Source of the DNA: JAEUJM01 sp041918615
GTDB taxonomy: Bacteria; Actinomycetota; Acidimicrobiia; Acidimicrobiales; DATDAH01
Direction: 5' to 3'
Assembly (NCBI GenBank): GCA_041918615.1
Contig: JAYRVH010000030.1
Coordinates: 186,001 to 250,000, forward strand
Length of the DNA stretch: 64,000 nucleotides
The translations under genes and the position numbers were made by a program. The notes beneath the pieces were generated by a model, which worked only from the letters and a program-made list of their open reading frames with translations, was not told where the DNA came from and did no database searches. Position 1 is the stretch's first letter; each line of letters begins with the position of its first letter. Below, piece by piece: positions 16,333 to 24,782 of this stretch.

Positions 16333-18969
16333 TCAACCCGTCCGGGTGGCGTGCATCGCCTCCGCGACGCCCGAACGTCCCGAGACACCGAGCTTGTCGT
16401 AGATGCGGGCGAGGTGGTTGTCGACCGTGCGCACCGACACGAACAGCCGATCGGCGATGTCCTTGCTGGGCAGGCCCTTGGCCGCGAGCAGCGCGATCTC
16501 GGTCTCACGCCTGGTGAGCGGGGTCGGTCCGTCGATGCGCAGCAGACCGGGGGTGGACGCCCCTTCGCATTCGGCGCGGAGCTCGGAGGCCCTGCGGAAC
16601 CGGCTCGTCGCCCGGCGCGCGTCACCGTGGCGCCGGAACGCCTCCGCGGCCGACTCGGCGGCCTCCGCGGCCAGGAGCGACGCCCCGCAAACGGCCAGCG
16701 CCTCGGCGGCGGCGCCCAGGGCCTCGGCATCGTCGGCCACGAGTGCGTCGACGTGGGCGACGCGGGCGGCCGCCAACGGCCCCGCGACGAGCGGGCCCAG
16801 CTCTCGTACCCGCCCCTGCACCGACTCGGCCGCGCCCAGGCGAGCAAGGTCATGGAGCGCGGAGAGCTCGAGCCCGGGATGGCCCACCGAGCGCTCGTGG
16901 CCGGCCAACTCGCCGAGCCGCTCGCGCGCCCCGGTGAGGTCGCCCTCGGCCGCCAGCAGCCAGGACTCGGCGCGGGCGAGCTCGGAGTCGTTCAGGGTGG
17001 CCGGGTGGGGGCCGATCAGCTCCAGCTCGGTGCGGACGGAGCGGGCGGAAGCGACGTCGCCCGCGAGGGCGTGGGCGAACACCTGACCGATGAGGGCCCA
17101 GCGTTGCGGGCCCCGATGACTGACCGCCGCCGACAGCGCGGCGGCCTCGCGCCACCACCGCAGCGACTCGATCACCCGCCCCCGTTCGAGCGCGCAGCGT
17201 CCCAGGGCCAGGCAGAAGAAGGCCCAGCCCGCTCCGTCCCCTTCGGCGAGGGCGCTCGCGTATCCGGCCTCGGCCATCGCCTGGGCCTCGGGGATCCGCC
17301 CGAGGCTGATGAGCGCCATGACCTGCGCGACCCGCACGATGGACGGCTCGTACATGCTCAGCATGCTTCCCATCGCCTGATGCGCCTGATACCCGCGGGC
17401 GCTGAGCTCGACGGCCTCGTCGGCGCGTCCGAGCGCCGGGAGCCCGAGGCCACCGGCCAGTGCCGCCTGGAGGAACGCCCGACCCTCGCCCCTGGGGTAG
17501 AGGTACTCGACGACCGGGAGCCCTGCTTCCGGTCGCCCCACGGCCACGTCGTAGAGCGCGAGCACCCCCCGGGCCTCACCGGCGAGCTCGGGATCGGTCA
17601 GGTCCGTGAGGACCGACTCGATCACCCGCACGGCCTGGTCGTGCTGACCCAGGTGCCAGAAGAGGTTGAACGAGCGGAGCAGCGCCAACGTGGTCCGCTC
17701 GGCCTCGGTCTCGGCCAGGGGGGCGACCGTCGCCAGGACCTGCTCGGTCTCCTCGACCCGACCGGAGGAATAGAGCGCGTCGGCGAGGAGGTGGCCGGCC
17801 TCGAAGCCCGCGGCGCCCGCGAGCGCCTCGCGGGCAAGGCGGATGGCCACCTCGTGGTTGTTGGCGAACGCCGCCTGGCGGGCCGCCGCCAACAGGAGCT
17901 CGGGCTTCGTCGTCCCACCCCCGTCGAGTCGCCACAGGGCCACGCGGAGGATGTCGCCCCGGCGTCGGACCCCGGCGGACTCGACCTCGTCGGCCAGCGC
18001 CCGGCGGACCGCCCGGGCGCGCGTCACGGGCGTGCGCTCGCGGAGCACGTCGCCGTGGAGCGGGTGCGCCAGACGGGCCTGCACGCGTCGGTCGTCGACC
18101 TCGGTGGCCAGCAGCCCCATGCGCTCGAGCCGTTCGAGGGCGGCGTCACTGCTGAGGCGCTCGATGACGTCGACACCGATGGGCTCGCCGAAGGCCACCA
18201 GCTCGAGCGCGGCGAGCTCGCGCTCGTCGAGGCCGGCCAGACGCGCCTCGACGAGGTCGGTCAGGCGCGGCGAGCTCGAGACGGTGCCCACCAGGCGCCA
18301 CAGGCCGGCGTCGTCGACGAGCGTCTTGGCCTCGAGCGAGCCGAGCACGAGCTCACGCAGGTAGAGCACGTTCCCCTGGCTGGCGTTCCAGAACTGCCGG
18401 AGCACCGCACCCTCGACGGGCCCCCCGAGCGCGGCCTCGAGGAGCTGGGCCACCTCGCGCTGGTCGAGGGGGCCGAGCTCGAGTCGCTCGGCGATCCCGT
18501 CCTTCCAGAGCGCCACCACCGGGTCGGGAACGGCTTCACCCGACCGCACGGTGGCCACCACGTAGGCGGTCCGGGCCATCGCGAGCCCGTGGAGCACGAG
18601 GGCCGACGCGTCATCGAGGTTGTGGGCATCGTCGACCACGAGGAGCAGCGGTCGGCCCTCTGCCAGCTCCACCAGGCCCTCGGTCGCTTCCTGGAGCATG
18701 ACCACGCCCCGCGCCGCGGCGACGCCCGCCGGCGGGAGCAGCGGTGCCAGCGCGCCGAGGGGGATGTCGGCCGCGGCCCGGCTCCCCACCACCAGCGCGG
18801 TGGCGAAGCCCGCGCGCTCACCCACCACCAGGCACTCCCTGGCCAGCCGGGTCTTGCCGACACCGGGCGGGCCGACCAGCACCAGGCCGGCGATGTCGGT
18901 GCGCTGCATCTGGTCCCGCACGAGCTGGAGGGCCTGCTCTCGTCCGACGAGCGGCCAGTGGGTGATCAC
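16333..18969 (-). CDS. LuxR-family regulator with N-terminal AAA ATPase (LAL type), copy 1
   Basis: An 878-aa paralogue of the next gene, with Walker A GPPGVGKT at 33-40, a Walker B LLLVVDDAHN, a TPR-like middle and a C-terminal LuxR HTH (LTRRETEIALLAAKGLPSKDI). Both copies share domain order, length and many blocks, so they arose by tandem duplication. The GTG start at 18969 follows a TACTCT box by 8 nt. nucS is divergent 77 bp away. Proteins of this MalT-like class usually sense a small ligand and activate transcription; the ligand cannot be read from the sequence. Confidence 0.92.
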   Translation of the reverse strand: MITHWPLVGREQALQLVRDQMQRTDIAGLVLVGPPGVGKTRLARECLVVGERAGFATALVVGSRAAADIPLGALAPLLPPAGVAAARGVVMLQEATEGLVELAEGRPLLLVVDDAHNLDDASALVLHGLAMARTAYVVATVRSGEAVPDPVVALWKDGIAERLELGPLDQREVAQLLEAALGGPVEGAVLRQFWNASQGNVLYLRELVLGSLEAKTLVDDAGLWRLVGTVSSSPRLTDLVEARLAGLDERELAALELVAFGEPIGVDVIERLSSDAALERLERMGLLATEVDDRRVQARLAHPLHGDVLRERTPVTRARAVRRALADEVESAGVRRRGDILRVALWRLDGGGTTKPELLLAAARQAAFANNHEVAIRLAREALAGAAGFEAGHLLADALYSSGRVEETEQVLATVAPLAETEAERTTLALLRSFNLFWHLGQHDQAVRVIESVLTDLTDPELAGEARGVLALYDVAVGRPEAGLPVVEYLYPRGEGRAFLQAALAGGLGLPALGRADEAVELSARGYQAHQAMGSMLSMYEPSIVRVAQVMALISLGRIPEAQAMAEAGYASALAEGDGAGWAFFCLALGRCALERGRVIESLRWWREAAALSAAVSHRGPQRWALIGQVFAHALAGDVASARSVRTELELIGPHPATLNDSELARAESWLLAAEGDLTGARERLGELAGHERSVGHPGLELSALHDLARLGAAESVQGRVRELGPLVAGPLAAARVAHVDALVADDAEALGAAAEALAVCGASLLAAEAAESAAEAFRRHGDARRATSRFRRASELRAECEGASTPGLLRIDGPTPLTRRETEIALLAAKGLPSKDIADRLFVSVRTVDNHLARIYDKLGVSGRSGVAEAMHATRTG

Positions 18970-19046
18970 AACGCCCCAGAGTATGGCGCGCCCAGCGCTC
19001 GGGCCCGACAGATGGCGCCGCGCCTCACGTCACTACGCTGGCGAAC

Positions 19047-19706
19047 GTGCGCCTGCTGATCGCCCGCTGCGAGGTGCGGTACGAGGGCCGCCTCACCGCC
19101 CATCTGCCCCTGGCGACGCGGCTCATCATGGTGAAGGCCGACGGGTGCGTCGCCATTCACGCCGACGGCGGCGCCTACAAGCCCCTCAACTGGATGAACG
19201 CCCCCAATCGCCTCGTCGAGGGCGATGGTGAGTGGACCGTCACCAACCCGAAGGGCGAGGTGCTCACGATCACGCTCGACGAGGTGATGGCCGACTCGGC
19301 CCACGACCTCGGCGTGGACCCGGGCCTCCAGAAGGACGGGGTGGAGGCCCACCTGCAGGAGCTGCTGGCCGCCAACTGCGACAGCATCGCCGAGGGCCTC
19401 CGGCTCGTCCGACGCGAGTACCCCACCGACATCGGTCCCGTCGACCTGCTGTGCAAGGACGCTGACGGCGCCACCGTGGCCGTCGAGGTGAAGCGCCGCG
19501 GTGACATCGACGGCGTGGAGCAGCTGGCCCGCTACCTCGAGCGCCTCAACCTCGACCCCATGCTCCGCCCCGTGCGGGGCATGTTCGTCGCCCAGCAGAT
19601 CAAGCCCCAGGCTCGGGTGCTGGCCGGAGCCCGCGAGATCCTGTGCGTCGAGGTCGACTACGACGCCCTGCGCGGCATCGAGCCCACCGAGCTGCGGCTG
19701 TTCTAG
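19047..19706 (+). CDS. nucS: Endonuclease NucS/EndoMS (mismatch-specific)
   Basis: NucS cuts both strands at mismatches and carries the non-canonical mismatch repair of actinobacteria and archaea that lack MutS/MutL. The 219-aa length matches actinobacterial NucS. The N-terminal beta domain includes NWMNAPNRL and the nuclease core has the RecB-like DIGPVDLLCKD and VAVEVKRRG catalytic strand with the E-x-K pair. GTG lies 7 nt after TACGCT, so the mRNA is probably leaderless. The stop overlaps the convergent MaoC gene by 4 bp. Confidence 0.95.
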   Translation: MRLLIARCEVRYEGRLTAHLPLATRLIMVKADGCVAIHADGGAYKPLNWMNAPNRLVEGDGEWTVTNPKGEVLTITLDEVMADSAHDLGVDPGLQKDGVEAHLQELLAANCDSIAEGLRLVRREYPTDIGPVDLLCKDADGATVAVEVKRRGDIDGVEQLARYLERLNLDPMLRPVRGMFVAQQIKPQARVLAGAREILCVEVDYDALRGIEPTELRLF

Positions 19707-20542
19707 CCGAAGGCGCAGAGGCCGGCGTCGATCACCACGCGACCGTCGTCGCCGGTGGTGTGGAACACCGCCTGGCCACCGTCGACCCACATGTTCACCG
19801 TGAGGGCCTCGCCCGGGAACACGGGCGACGAGAAGCGCCCCTCCATCTTCTGGAACCGGGACGGATCGCCGTCGCACAGGGTGTGCAGGAGCGCCCGACC
19901 GGTGAAGCCGTAGGTGCACAGACCGTGCAGGATCGGCTTGGGGAAGCCGCCCATCTCGGCGAAGGACGGGTCCGAGTGCAACGGGTTGCGATCACCCGAG
20001 AGGCGGTAGAGGAGGGCCTGGTCGGGCCGGGTCTGGTAGGTGACCGAGTGGTCGGGGGCCCGGTCGGGCGGCACGTTCTGGGGGCCCGACGGGCCGCGGT
20101 CGCCGCCGAAGCCGCCCTCGCCGCGGATGAACACCGACATGGTGTTGGTGAAGAGCGGCTCGTCGGTGTCGGCCAGGACCGCACGCGACTCCATCACGAT
20201 GACCGCGCCCTTGACCTTGTCGTAGATCGCGGTCACCTTCCCGACGCTGCGCAAGGTGCCCGCCACCGGGATCGACCGGTGGAGCTGGACGCTCTGCTCA
20301 CCGTGCACGAGCATGGCGGGGTTGAACGTGCCGAGGTTGGGCATGCCCGCACCCGCGGCGCTGAGCACCACCGCCATCGTGGGCAGCACCTGCTGGGGGA
20401 CGTCGGCGGTGTTCTCGGTGGTGAAGGCGAGCTCGTCCACGCCGGCACCGACGCCGAGCGCGTAGAGCAGGCAGTCCTTCGAGTCCCACGAGCGCTCGGC
20501 GGGCTCGCTCTCGATCCCGACGGCATCCAGGTTGATCGGCAT
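19703..20542 (-). CDS. MaoC-family (R)-specific enoyl-CoA hydratase
   Basis: A 279-aa double-hotdog hydratase 2, which would hydrate trans-2-enoyl-CoA to (R)-3-hydroxyacyl-CoA. The catalytic block YRLSGDRNPLHSDPSFA (about 184-200) holds the Asp/His pair of hydratase 2, and the N-terminal hotdog has the usual non-catalytic form. It resembles the hydratase half of eukaryotic peroxisomal multifunctional enzyme 2. GAGGAG precedes the ATG. The SDR just upstream would supply the next step; the 55-bp spacer between them consists of 14-bp repeats. Confidence 0.9.
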   Translation of the reverse strand: MPINLDAVGIESEPAERSWDSKDCLLYALGVGAGVDELAFTTENTADVPQQVLPTMAVVLSAAGAGMPNLGTFNPAMLVHGEQSVQLHRSIPVAGTLRSVGKVTAIYDKVKGAVIVMESRAVLADTDEPLFTNTMSVFIRGEGGFGGDRGPSGPQNVPPDRAPDHSVTYQTRPDQALLYRLSGDRNPLHSDPSFAEMGGFPKPILHGLCTYGFTGRALLHTLCDGDPSRFQKMEGRFSSPVFPGEALTVNMWVDGGQAVFHTTGDDGRVVIDAGLCAFG

Positions 20543-20548
20543 GTCTTC

Positions 20549-20604
20549 TCCTCGTTCAGTTCGGATCGTTCAGTTCGGGTCGTGCGGCTGGGGTCGTTCA
20601 ATTC
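20549..20604. repeat. Four-unit 14-bp tandem repeat between SDR and MaoC genes
   Basis: Four consecutive 14-bp units run from 20549 to 20604. Plus-strand units two and four read GGATCGTTCAGTTC and GGGTCGTTCAATTC; unit one keeps TCGTTCAGTTC and unit three is degenerate. The last unit covers the SDR stop codon and the first abuts the ribosome site of the MaoC gene. Confidence 0.85.
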
Positions 20605-21503
20605 CTGCGGTCGCGGCCGCTCATGTCGGCGTTGGGGCGGGCCCGGCCCATCAGGTCGGCGACGAGGGGGCCCAGCCGGGCAGGATCGTCGTCGGGCTCG
20701 ACCGACGGGCCGATGTGCCAGCCCTCGGCGATCGACAGGGCGCGGCCCGACACGTCGAAGACCCGCCCGGTGACCTCGGACGACTCGGGGCTCGCCAGCC
20801 AGGTGACGATCGGGGCGATCCATCGCGGCGACATCTGCTCTTTCTGCTCCTCCGAGGCCTCGCCCATGCCCAGGTTCTCGGTCATGCGGGTGAGCGCGGC
20901 GGGAGCGATGGCGTTGACGGTGACCCCGTAGCGCCCGAGCTCCTGCGACGCGATGATCGTGAAGGCGGCGATCCCGGCCTTGGCGGCGCCGTAGTTGGTC
21001 TGGCCCACGTTGCCGTAGATGCCCGAGGCGGAGCTCGTGTTGATGACCCGCGCGTCGTTCGTCTCGCCCGCCTTGGCGCGCTCGCGCCAGTACGCGGCGG
21101 CGTGGTGGGTGGGCCCGAAGGTGCCCTTCAGGTGCACCTTGATCACCGAGTCCCACTCGGATTCGGTCATGTTGGTGAGCATGCGGTCGCGGAGGATGCC
21201 CGCGTTGTTGATGACCACGTCGAGGCCGCCGAAGGTCGAGATGGCCTGGTCGACCAGGCCCTTGGCCCCGTCGAAGTCGGACACATCGTCGCCGTTGGCC
21301 ACCGCCTCACCGCCCATGGCCTCGATCTCGGCGACCACGTCGTGCGCCGGCCCCGATTCCTGGCCGCTGCCGTCGATGGAGCCGCCCAGATCGTTCACGA
21401 CGATCCTGGCCCCCTGTCCCGCCAGCATCAGGGCGTGCTCGCGCCCGATGCCTCGTCCCGCACCGGTGATGATGCAGATTCGTCCTTCGCAGATACCGGT
21501 CAT
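20598..21503 (-). CDS. SDR, (R)-3-hydroxyacyl-CoA dehydrogenase-like
   Basis: A 301-aa short-chain dehydrogenase. The cofactor motif TGAGRGIG is near 14-21, NNAGILRD near 98-105, and the catalytic YGAAK follows the serine in NTSSASG. The insert VVNDLGGSIDGSG after beta-2 is diagnostic for the dehydrogenase domain of peroxisomal multifunctional enzyme 2 (HSD17B4), so the likely reaction is oxidation of (R)-3-hydroxyacyl-CoA. With the MaoC gene downstream it reconstitutes both activities as two proteins. The ATG has GAGGGGGA upstream. Confidence 0.9.
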   Translation of the reverse strand: MTGICEGRICIITGAGRGIGREHALMLAGQGARIVVNDLGGSIDGSGQESGPAHDVVAEIEAMGGEAVANGDDVSDFDGAKGLVDQAISTFGGLDVVINNAGILRDRMLTNMTESEWDSVIKVHLKGTFGPTHHAAAYWRERAKAGETNDARVINTSSASGIYGNVGQTNYGAAKAGIAAFTIIASQELGRYGVTVNAIAPAALTRMTENLGMGEASEEQKEQMSPRWIAPIVTWLASPESSEVTGRVFDVSGRALSIAEGWHIGPSVEPDDDPARLGPLVADLMGRARPNADMSGRDRRN

Positions 21504-21613
21504 CGTTCAAATCCCCCTCGTGGGCGCGACGGCCAGCGATGATGGCACGTCTAGCGTGTGTGCACCCACCTCGTGACCTCCGCGTCCCCGAACCGATCCG
21601 GCCCGCCCCTGAC

Positions 21614-23347
21614 ATGACCCTTCCCCTTCCCGACGATGCCCCGCTGCGCCGCGACCGGCGAAAGGGCCGCGCCGCCCGCCGCCTGGTCCTCGCCGTCCTC
21701 ATCCCGGTCGTGCTCCTCGCTGCCGCCGTCGGCGCCTGGGCGGTCGACACCCGCGCCGACGACGAGGTCGTCCGCAACGTCACCCTCGCCGGCGTGCCGA
21801 TCGGCGCGCTCTCCCAGCAGGCGCTCGAGGCCGAGGTCGCCACGCTCGCCGAGGAGTACCGGGACACGCCCGTGACGATCGAGGTCGACGACCGCACCCT
21901 CGAGACCACCCTCGGCGCCCTGGGAGCCAAGGTCGACCAGGACGCCACCGTCGCTCGCGCCCTCGAGGAGGGCCGCACCGGCTCGGTCGTCGGCCGGCCC
22001 GTCGCCTGGGCCCAGTCGTTCTTCGAGCCCGGAGCGACGCCCCTGCGGTTCAAGGCCAACCCCGTCAGGGTCGAGGACGCCCTGATCACCCTGCAGGGCG
22101 AGGAGCGCACGGCTCCCGTCGAACCGAGCATCGAGGTGGTCGAGGGCAGCTACGAGGCGGTGGCGGGCACGCCGGGCCAGGGAATCGCCCCCGAAGACCT
22201 CGTCGCGGAATTGAACGAAGAGGGCCGCACGACCACCGGGCCCGACGACGACCTGGTGCTCACCGTGGCGAACAGGACGATCCCGCCGCGCTTCTCCGAT
22301 GCCCAGGGCGAGGCACTGGCCGTCCAGGCCAACGAGATGACCGCCGAGCCGCTCGTCATCAACGCCGGGGGCGAGACCGCGAGCGCCACCCCCGACCAGC
22401 TCAAGAACTGGGTGAGCTCCAGGGTCGGAGCGGCCCGGCTCAAGCTGAAGATCGACAAGGAGAAGATCAAGACCGACCTGCCCCTCATCCTGCCGGACTT
22501 CGGTGAGGCGCCGGTGAACGCGAGCTTCACCGTGGGCCCGGCCGGCCCCGAGGTGATCCCGGGCCGGTCCGGCACCGGCTGCTGCGCCCCGGGCTCCGCA
22601 CGGATCGTCTCCCAGGCGATGGTCGCCGGCGAGGGAACCGTCGACCTCGAGCTCGGGCCGCGAGAGCCCGACCTCACCACGGCCGAGGCCGAAGACCTCG
22701 GCATCGTCGAAGAGATCAGCATCCCGGACGAGGAGCCGTGCAACTCGGGGAACGCCAGCGGCTGCCGGATGACGACACATCACAACTGCTGCGAGGGCCG
22801 CAACACCAACATCAACCGTATGGCCGACATCGTGCGCGGCACGGTGATCATGCCGGGCGGTCACTTCTCGATCAACGAGACCGCCGGCCAGCGCACCGCG
22901 GCGAACGGATTCGTCCTCGCCGGGGCCATCGAACAGGGCCGACACGTCGAGAGCATCGGTGGCGGCGTGTCCCAGTTCGCCACCACGTCGTTCAACGCCG
23001 CCTTCCACGCGGGCCTCGACATCACGAGCTATCAGATGCACACCGAGCACCTGAGCCGATACCCCTTCGGTCGGGAGTCGACGGTTTCCTGGCCCTCGCC
23101 GAACTTCGTCATCCAGAACAACACGCCCTACGGCGTGCTCATCTGGCCCACCTACACCGACACCAGCATCACCGTGCACCTGTACTCCACCCGCTACGCG
23201 ACCGGTGCCCAGACCGGCCAGACCACCAGCCCACGGGGCAACTGCACCGACGTCGTCACCACCCGCACGCGCACCTATGTGGACGGCCACACGGAGAACG
23301 ACACCTTCAGCGGCTACTACCGGAACGGCGGCGCCACCACCTGCTGA
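21614..23347 (+). CDS. VanW-family membrane-anchored protein
   Basis: A 577-aa protein. Residues 24-44 form one membrane segment after a basic stretch (RRDRRKGRAARR), so most of the protein is outside. Two repeated peptidoglycan-binding-4-like domains follow, then the VanW domain (INRMADIVRGTVIMPGGHFSIN to the end), a cysteine-containing fold seen near vancomycin-resistance loci and in many cell-wall proteins. Eight or more cysteines in the C-terminal half suggest disulfides. I chose ATG 21614; an ATG pair at 21539 would add 25 residues, but a TAGCGT box at 21552 would place transcription start after it. Function unproven. Confidence 0.85.
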   Translation: MTLPLPDDAPLRRDRRKGRAARRLVLAVLIPVVLLAAAVGAWAVDTRADDEVVRNVTLAGVPIGALSQQALEAEVATLAEEYRDTPVTIEVDDRTLETTLGALGAKVDQDATVARALEEGRTGSVVGRPVAWAQSFFEPGATPLRFKANPVRVEDALITLQGEERTAPVEPSIEVVEGSYEAVAGTPGQGIAPEDLVAELNEEGRTTTGPDDDLVLTVANRTIPPRFSDAQGEALAVQANEMTAEPLVINAGGETASATPDQLKNWVSSRVGAARLKLKIDKEKIKTDLPLILPDFGEAPVNASFTVGPAGPEVIPGRSGTGCCAPGSARIVSQAMVAGEGTVDLELGPREPDLTTAEAEDLGIVEEISIPDEEPCNSGNASGCRMTTHHNCCEGRNTNINRMADIVRGTVIMPGGHFSINETAGQRTAANGFVLAGAIEQGRHVESIGGGVSQFATTSFNAAFHAGLDITSYQMHTEHLSRYPFGRESTVSWPSPNFVIQNNTPYGVLIWPTYTDTSITVHLYSTRYATGAQTGQTTSPRGNCTDVVTTRTRTYVDGHTENDTFSGYYRNGGATTC

Positions 23348-24059
23348 CCCCGGCCTCGCCGCCGACGCGGGTCTGCAGCGCCGCGCAGGCCGCGAGGCAG
23401 GCGTACTCCTCGCGGTACCAGTGCTCGAGGTTGCGTGTCGCCTGCTCGTCGAGGTGCCGGTCCAACCCTCGCGGGTTCTGGTGGGCAAGCACCTCGTCGG
23501 TGGGCAGCGCCGCGTCCTCCGGCAGGCCGAGGATCGACTTGAGGGTCTCGAAGTCACCCGCCAGGTTCTCCTGCGAGCCGATGAAGAGGACGTCCGCGGA
23601 TCGGGACTCGAGGTACTCGGCGCTCTCGAACCAGTCCCAGTAGGAGCTGCGCACGTGGTTGACGCCCCTCATCGCCGCCTGGGCCCGGGCGACCTCGGAC
23701 GGGTCATCCGACGACAGCGCCAGGGCCAGTGCGTTCGGGGTGGCGAAGTGCTCGAAGGCCGCTCGCTCGGCCGGCTTCCAGGGAACGAAGTACTTCGGGC
23801 GCCCTTGACGTTGCCTGCTGTAGAACCCGCTGACGAACCTGGACAGCGGGTCCCTGAGGAACCAGACCGCCGACTCCCCCATCGGCACGTCGCGCAGCCC
23901 GAACTCGTGGGTATGCAGCCGGATGTCGTAGGGGGAATCCGCCGCGTGCTCCTCGAGGACGTGCTTGACCGCGGTCCCCCCCGTCTTCCTGACGTGGAGG
24001 AAGTGCACGATGCCCGGAGTTGCACCTCGCCGGGGGCGACGCCCGGGGCCTGTCTTCAT
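23307..24059 (-). CDS. PAPS-dependent sulfotransferase-like protein
   Basis: A 250-aa sulfotransferase of the family 2 type. The 5'-phosphosulfate loop HVRKTGGTAVK is at 23-33 and the 3'-phosphate site LRDPLSRFVSGFYS near 70-83, both in canonical order. It would transfer sulfate from PAPS to a hydroxyl or amine of an unknown acceptor. PAPS-forming enzymes are encoded at 1.2-4.0 kb. The gene overlaps the convergent vanW-like gene by 41 bp, so its Arg/Trp-rich tail is probably not critical. Confidence 0.85.
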   Translation of the reverse strand: MKTGPGRRPRRGATPGIVHFLHVRKTGGTAVKHVLEEHAADSPYDIRLHTHEFGLRDVPMGESAVWFLRDPLSRFVSGFYSRQRQGRPKYFVPWKPAERAAFEHFATPNALALALSSDDPSEVARAQAAMRGVNHVRSSYWDWFESAEYLESRSADVLFIGSQENLAGDFETLKSILGLPEDAALPTDEVLAHQNPRGLDRHLDEQATRNLEHWYREEYACLAACAALQTRVGGEAGVSRWWRRRSGSSR

Positions 24060-24168
24060 CTACGGTCCGTCCTCACCGCGTCGAGCGTCGGGGCGATCCT
24101 ACCGACGGCATCACCGACCGTCGCGGAAACCGCTTGTCCGCTCGCGGCCGGCACGCCAGGCTGGCGGG

Positions 24169-24723
24169 ATGGACCACGTGCCCACGACGACCCTGGAGGC
24201 GGGGCTCGACCATGTCCGCGCCGCCCCCGTCGACCGCGGCCGGGTCGAGCTGATCGTGCGCCGGCCCGCCGTCGGCGAGCGCGAGATACTCGACGTCGGC
24301 GAGCTCGATCTCGCCGAGGGTCTGGTGGGAGACACCTGGAAAGACCGGCCCAGTCCACGGATGCTCTTTCGTGGGGCCCACCCCGACATGCAGCTCAACC
24401 TCATCAATGCCCGCGTCTCCGCCCTGATCGCGGCGGATCCTGCCCACCGCGCCCTCGCCGGCGACCAGTTGCACCTCGACCTCGATCTCAGCGAGGCGAA
24501 CCTGACTCCCGGCACCCGCCTCGGCCTGGGGTCAGCCGTGATCGAGATCACCGATCAGCCCCACCGCGGCTGCGCGAAGTTCGCGAAGCGCTTCGGCAAA
24601 GACGCACTGCGATTCGTCAACTCACCCGTCGGGACCCAACTGCACCTCCGGGGGGTGAACGCCAAGGTCGTCGCGGGCGGCACCGTCCGGCCCGGTGACA
24701 CCGTCACCAAGCTGCCCACCTGA
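24169..24723 (+). CDS. MOSC-domain protein, copy 1
   Basis: A 184-aa MOSC protein. MOSC domains bind molybdenum cofactor or transfer sulfur through a conserved cysteine, here C135 in PHRGCAKFAKRFG. The N-terminus VELIVRRPAVGEREIL and DLAEGLVGDTW are typical of the short actinobacterial MOSC branch. The ATG lies 6 nt after a CAGGCT box. No molybdenum enzyme is nearby; the substrate is unknown. Confidence 0.85.
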   Translation: MDHVPTTTLEAGLDHVRAAPVDRGRVELIVRRPAVGEREILDVGELDLAEGLVGDTWKDRPSPRMLFRGAHPDMQLNLINARVSALIAADPAHRALAGDQLHLDLDLSEANLTPGTRLGLGSAVIEITDQPHRGCAKFAKRFGKDALRFVNSPVGTQLHLRGVNAKVVAGGTVRPGDTVTKLPT

Positions 24724-24782
24724 TCCCGGGCGGGCTCCCTGCCCACGGCCGCGTGCGCTGAGCACTGACATAGCCTCCACCC

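Noticed and set aside
16316..16336. TTG start (16336) overlapping the upstream stop as TTGA for LuxR copy 2
   Set aside because: It is possible, but the ATG at 16315 gives a protein that matches its paralogue from residue 1 and in total length.
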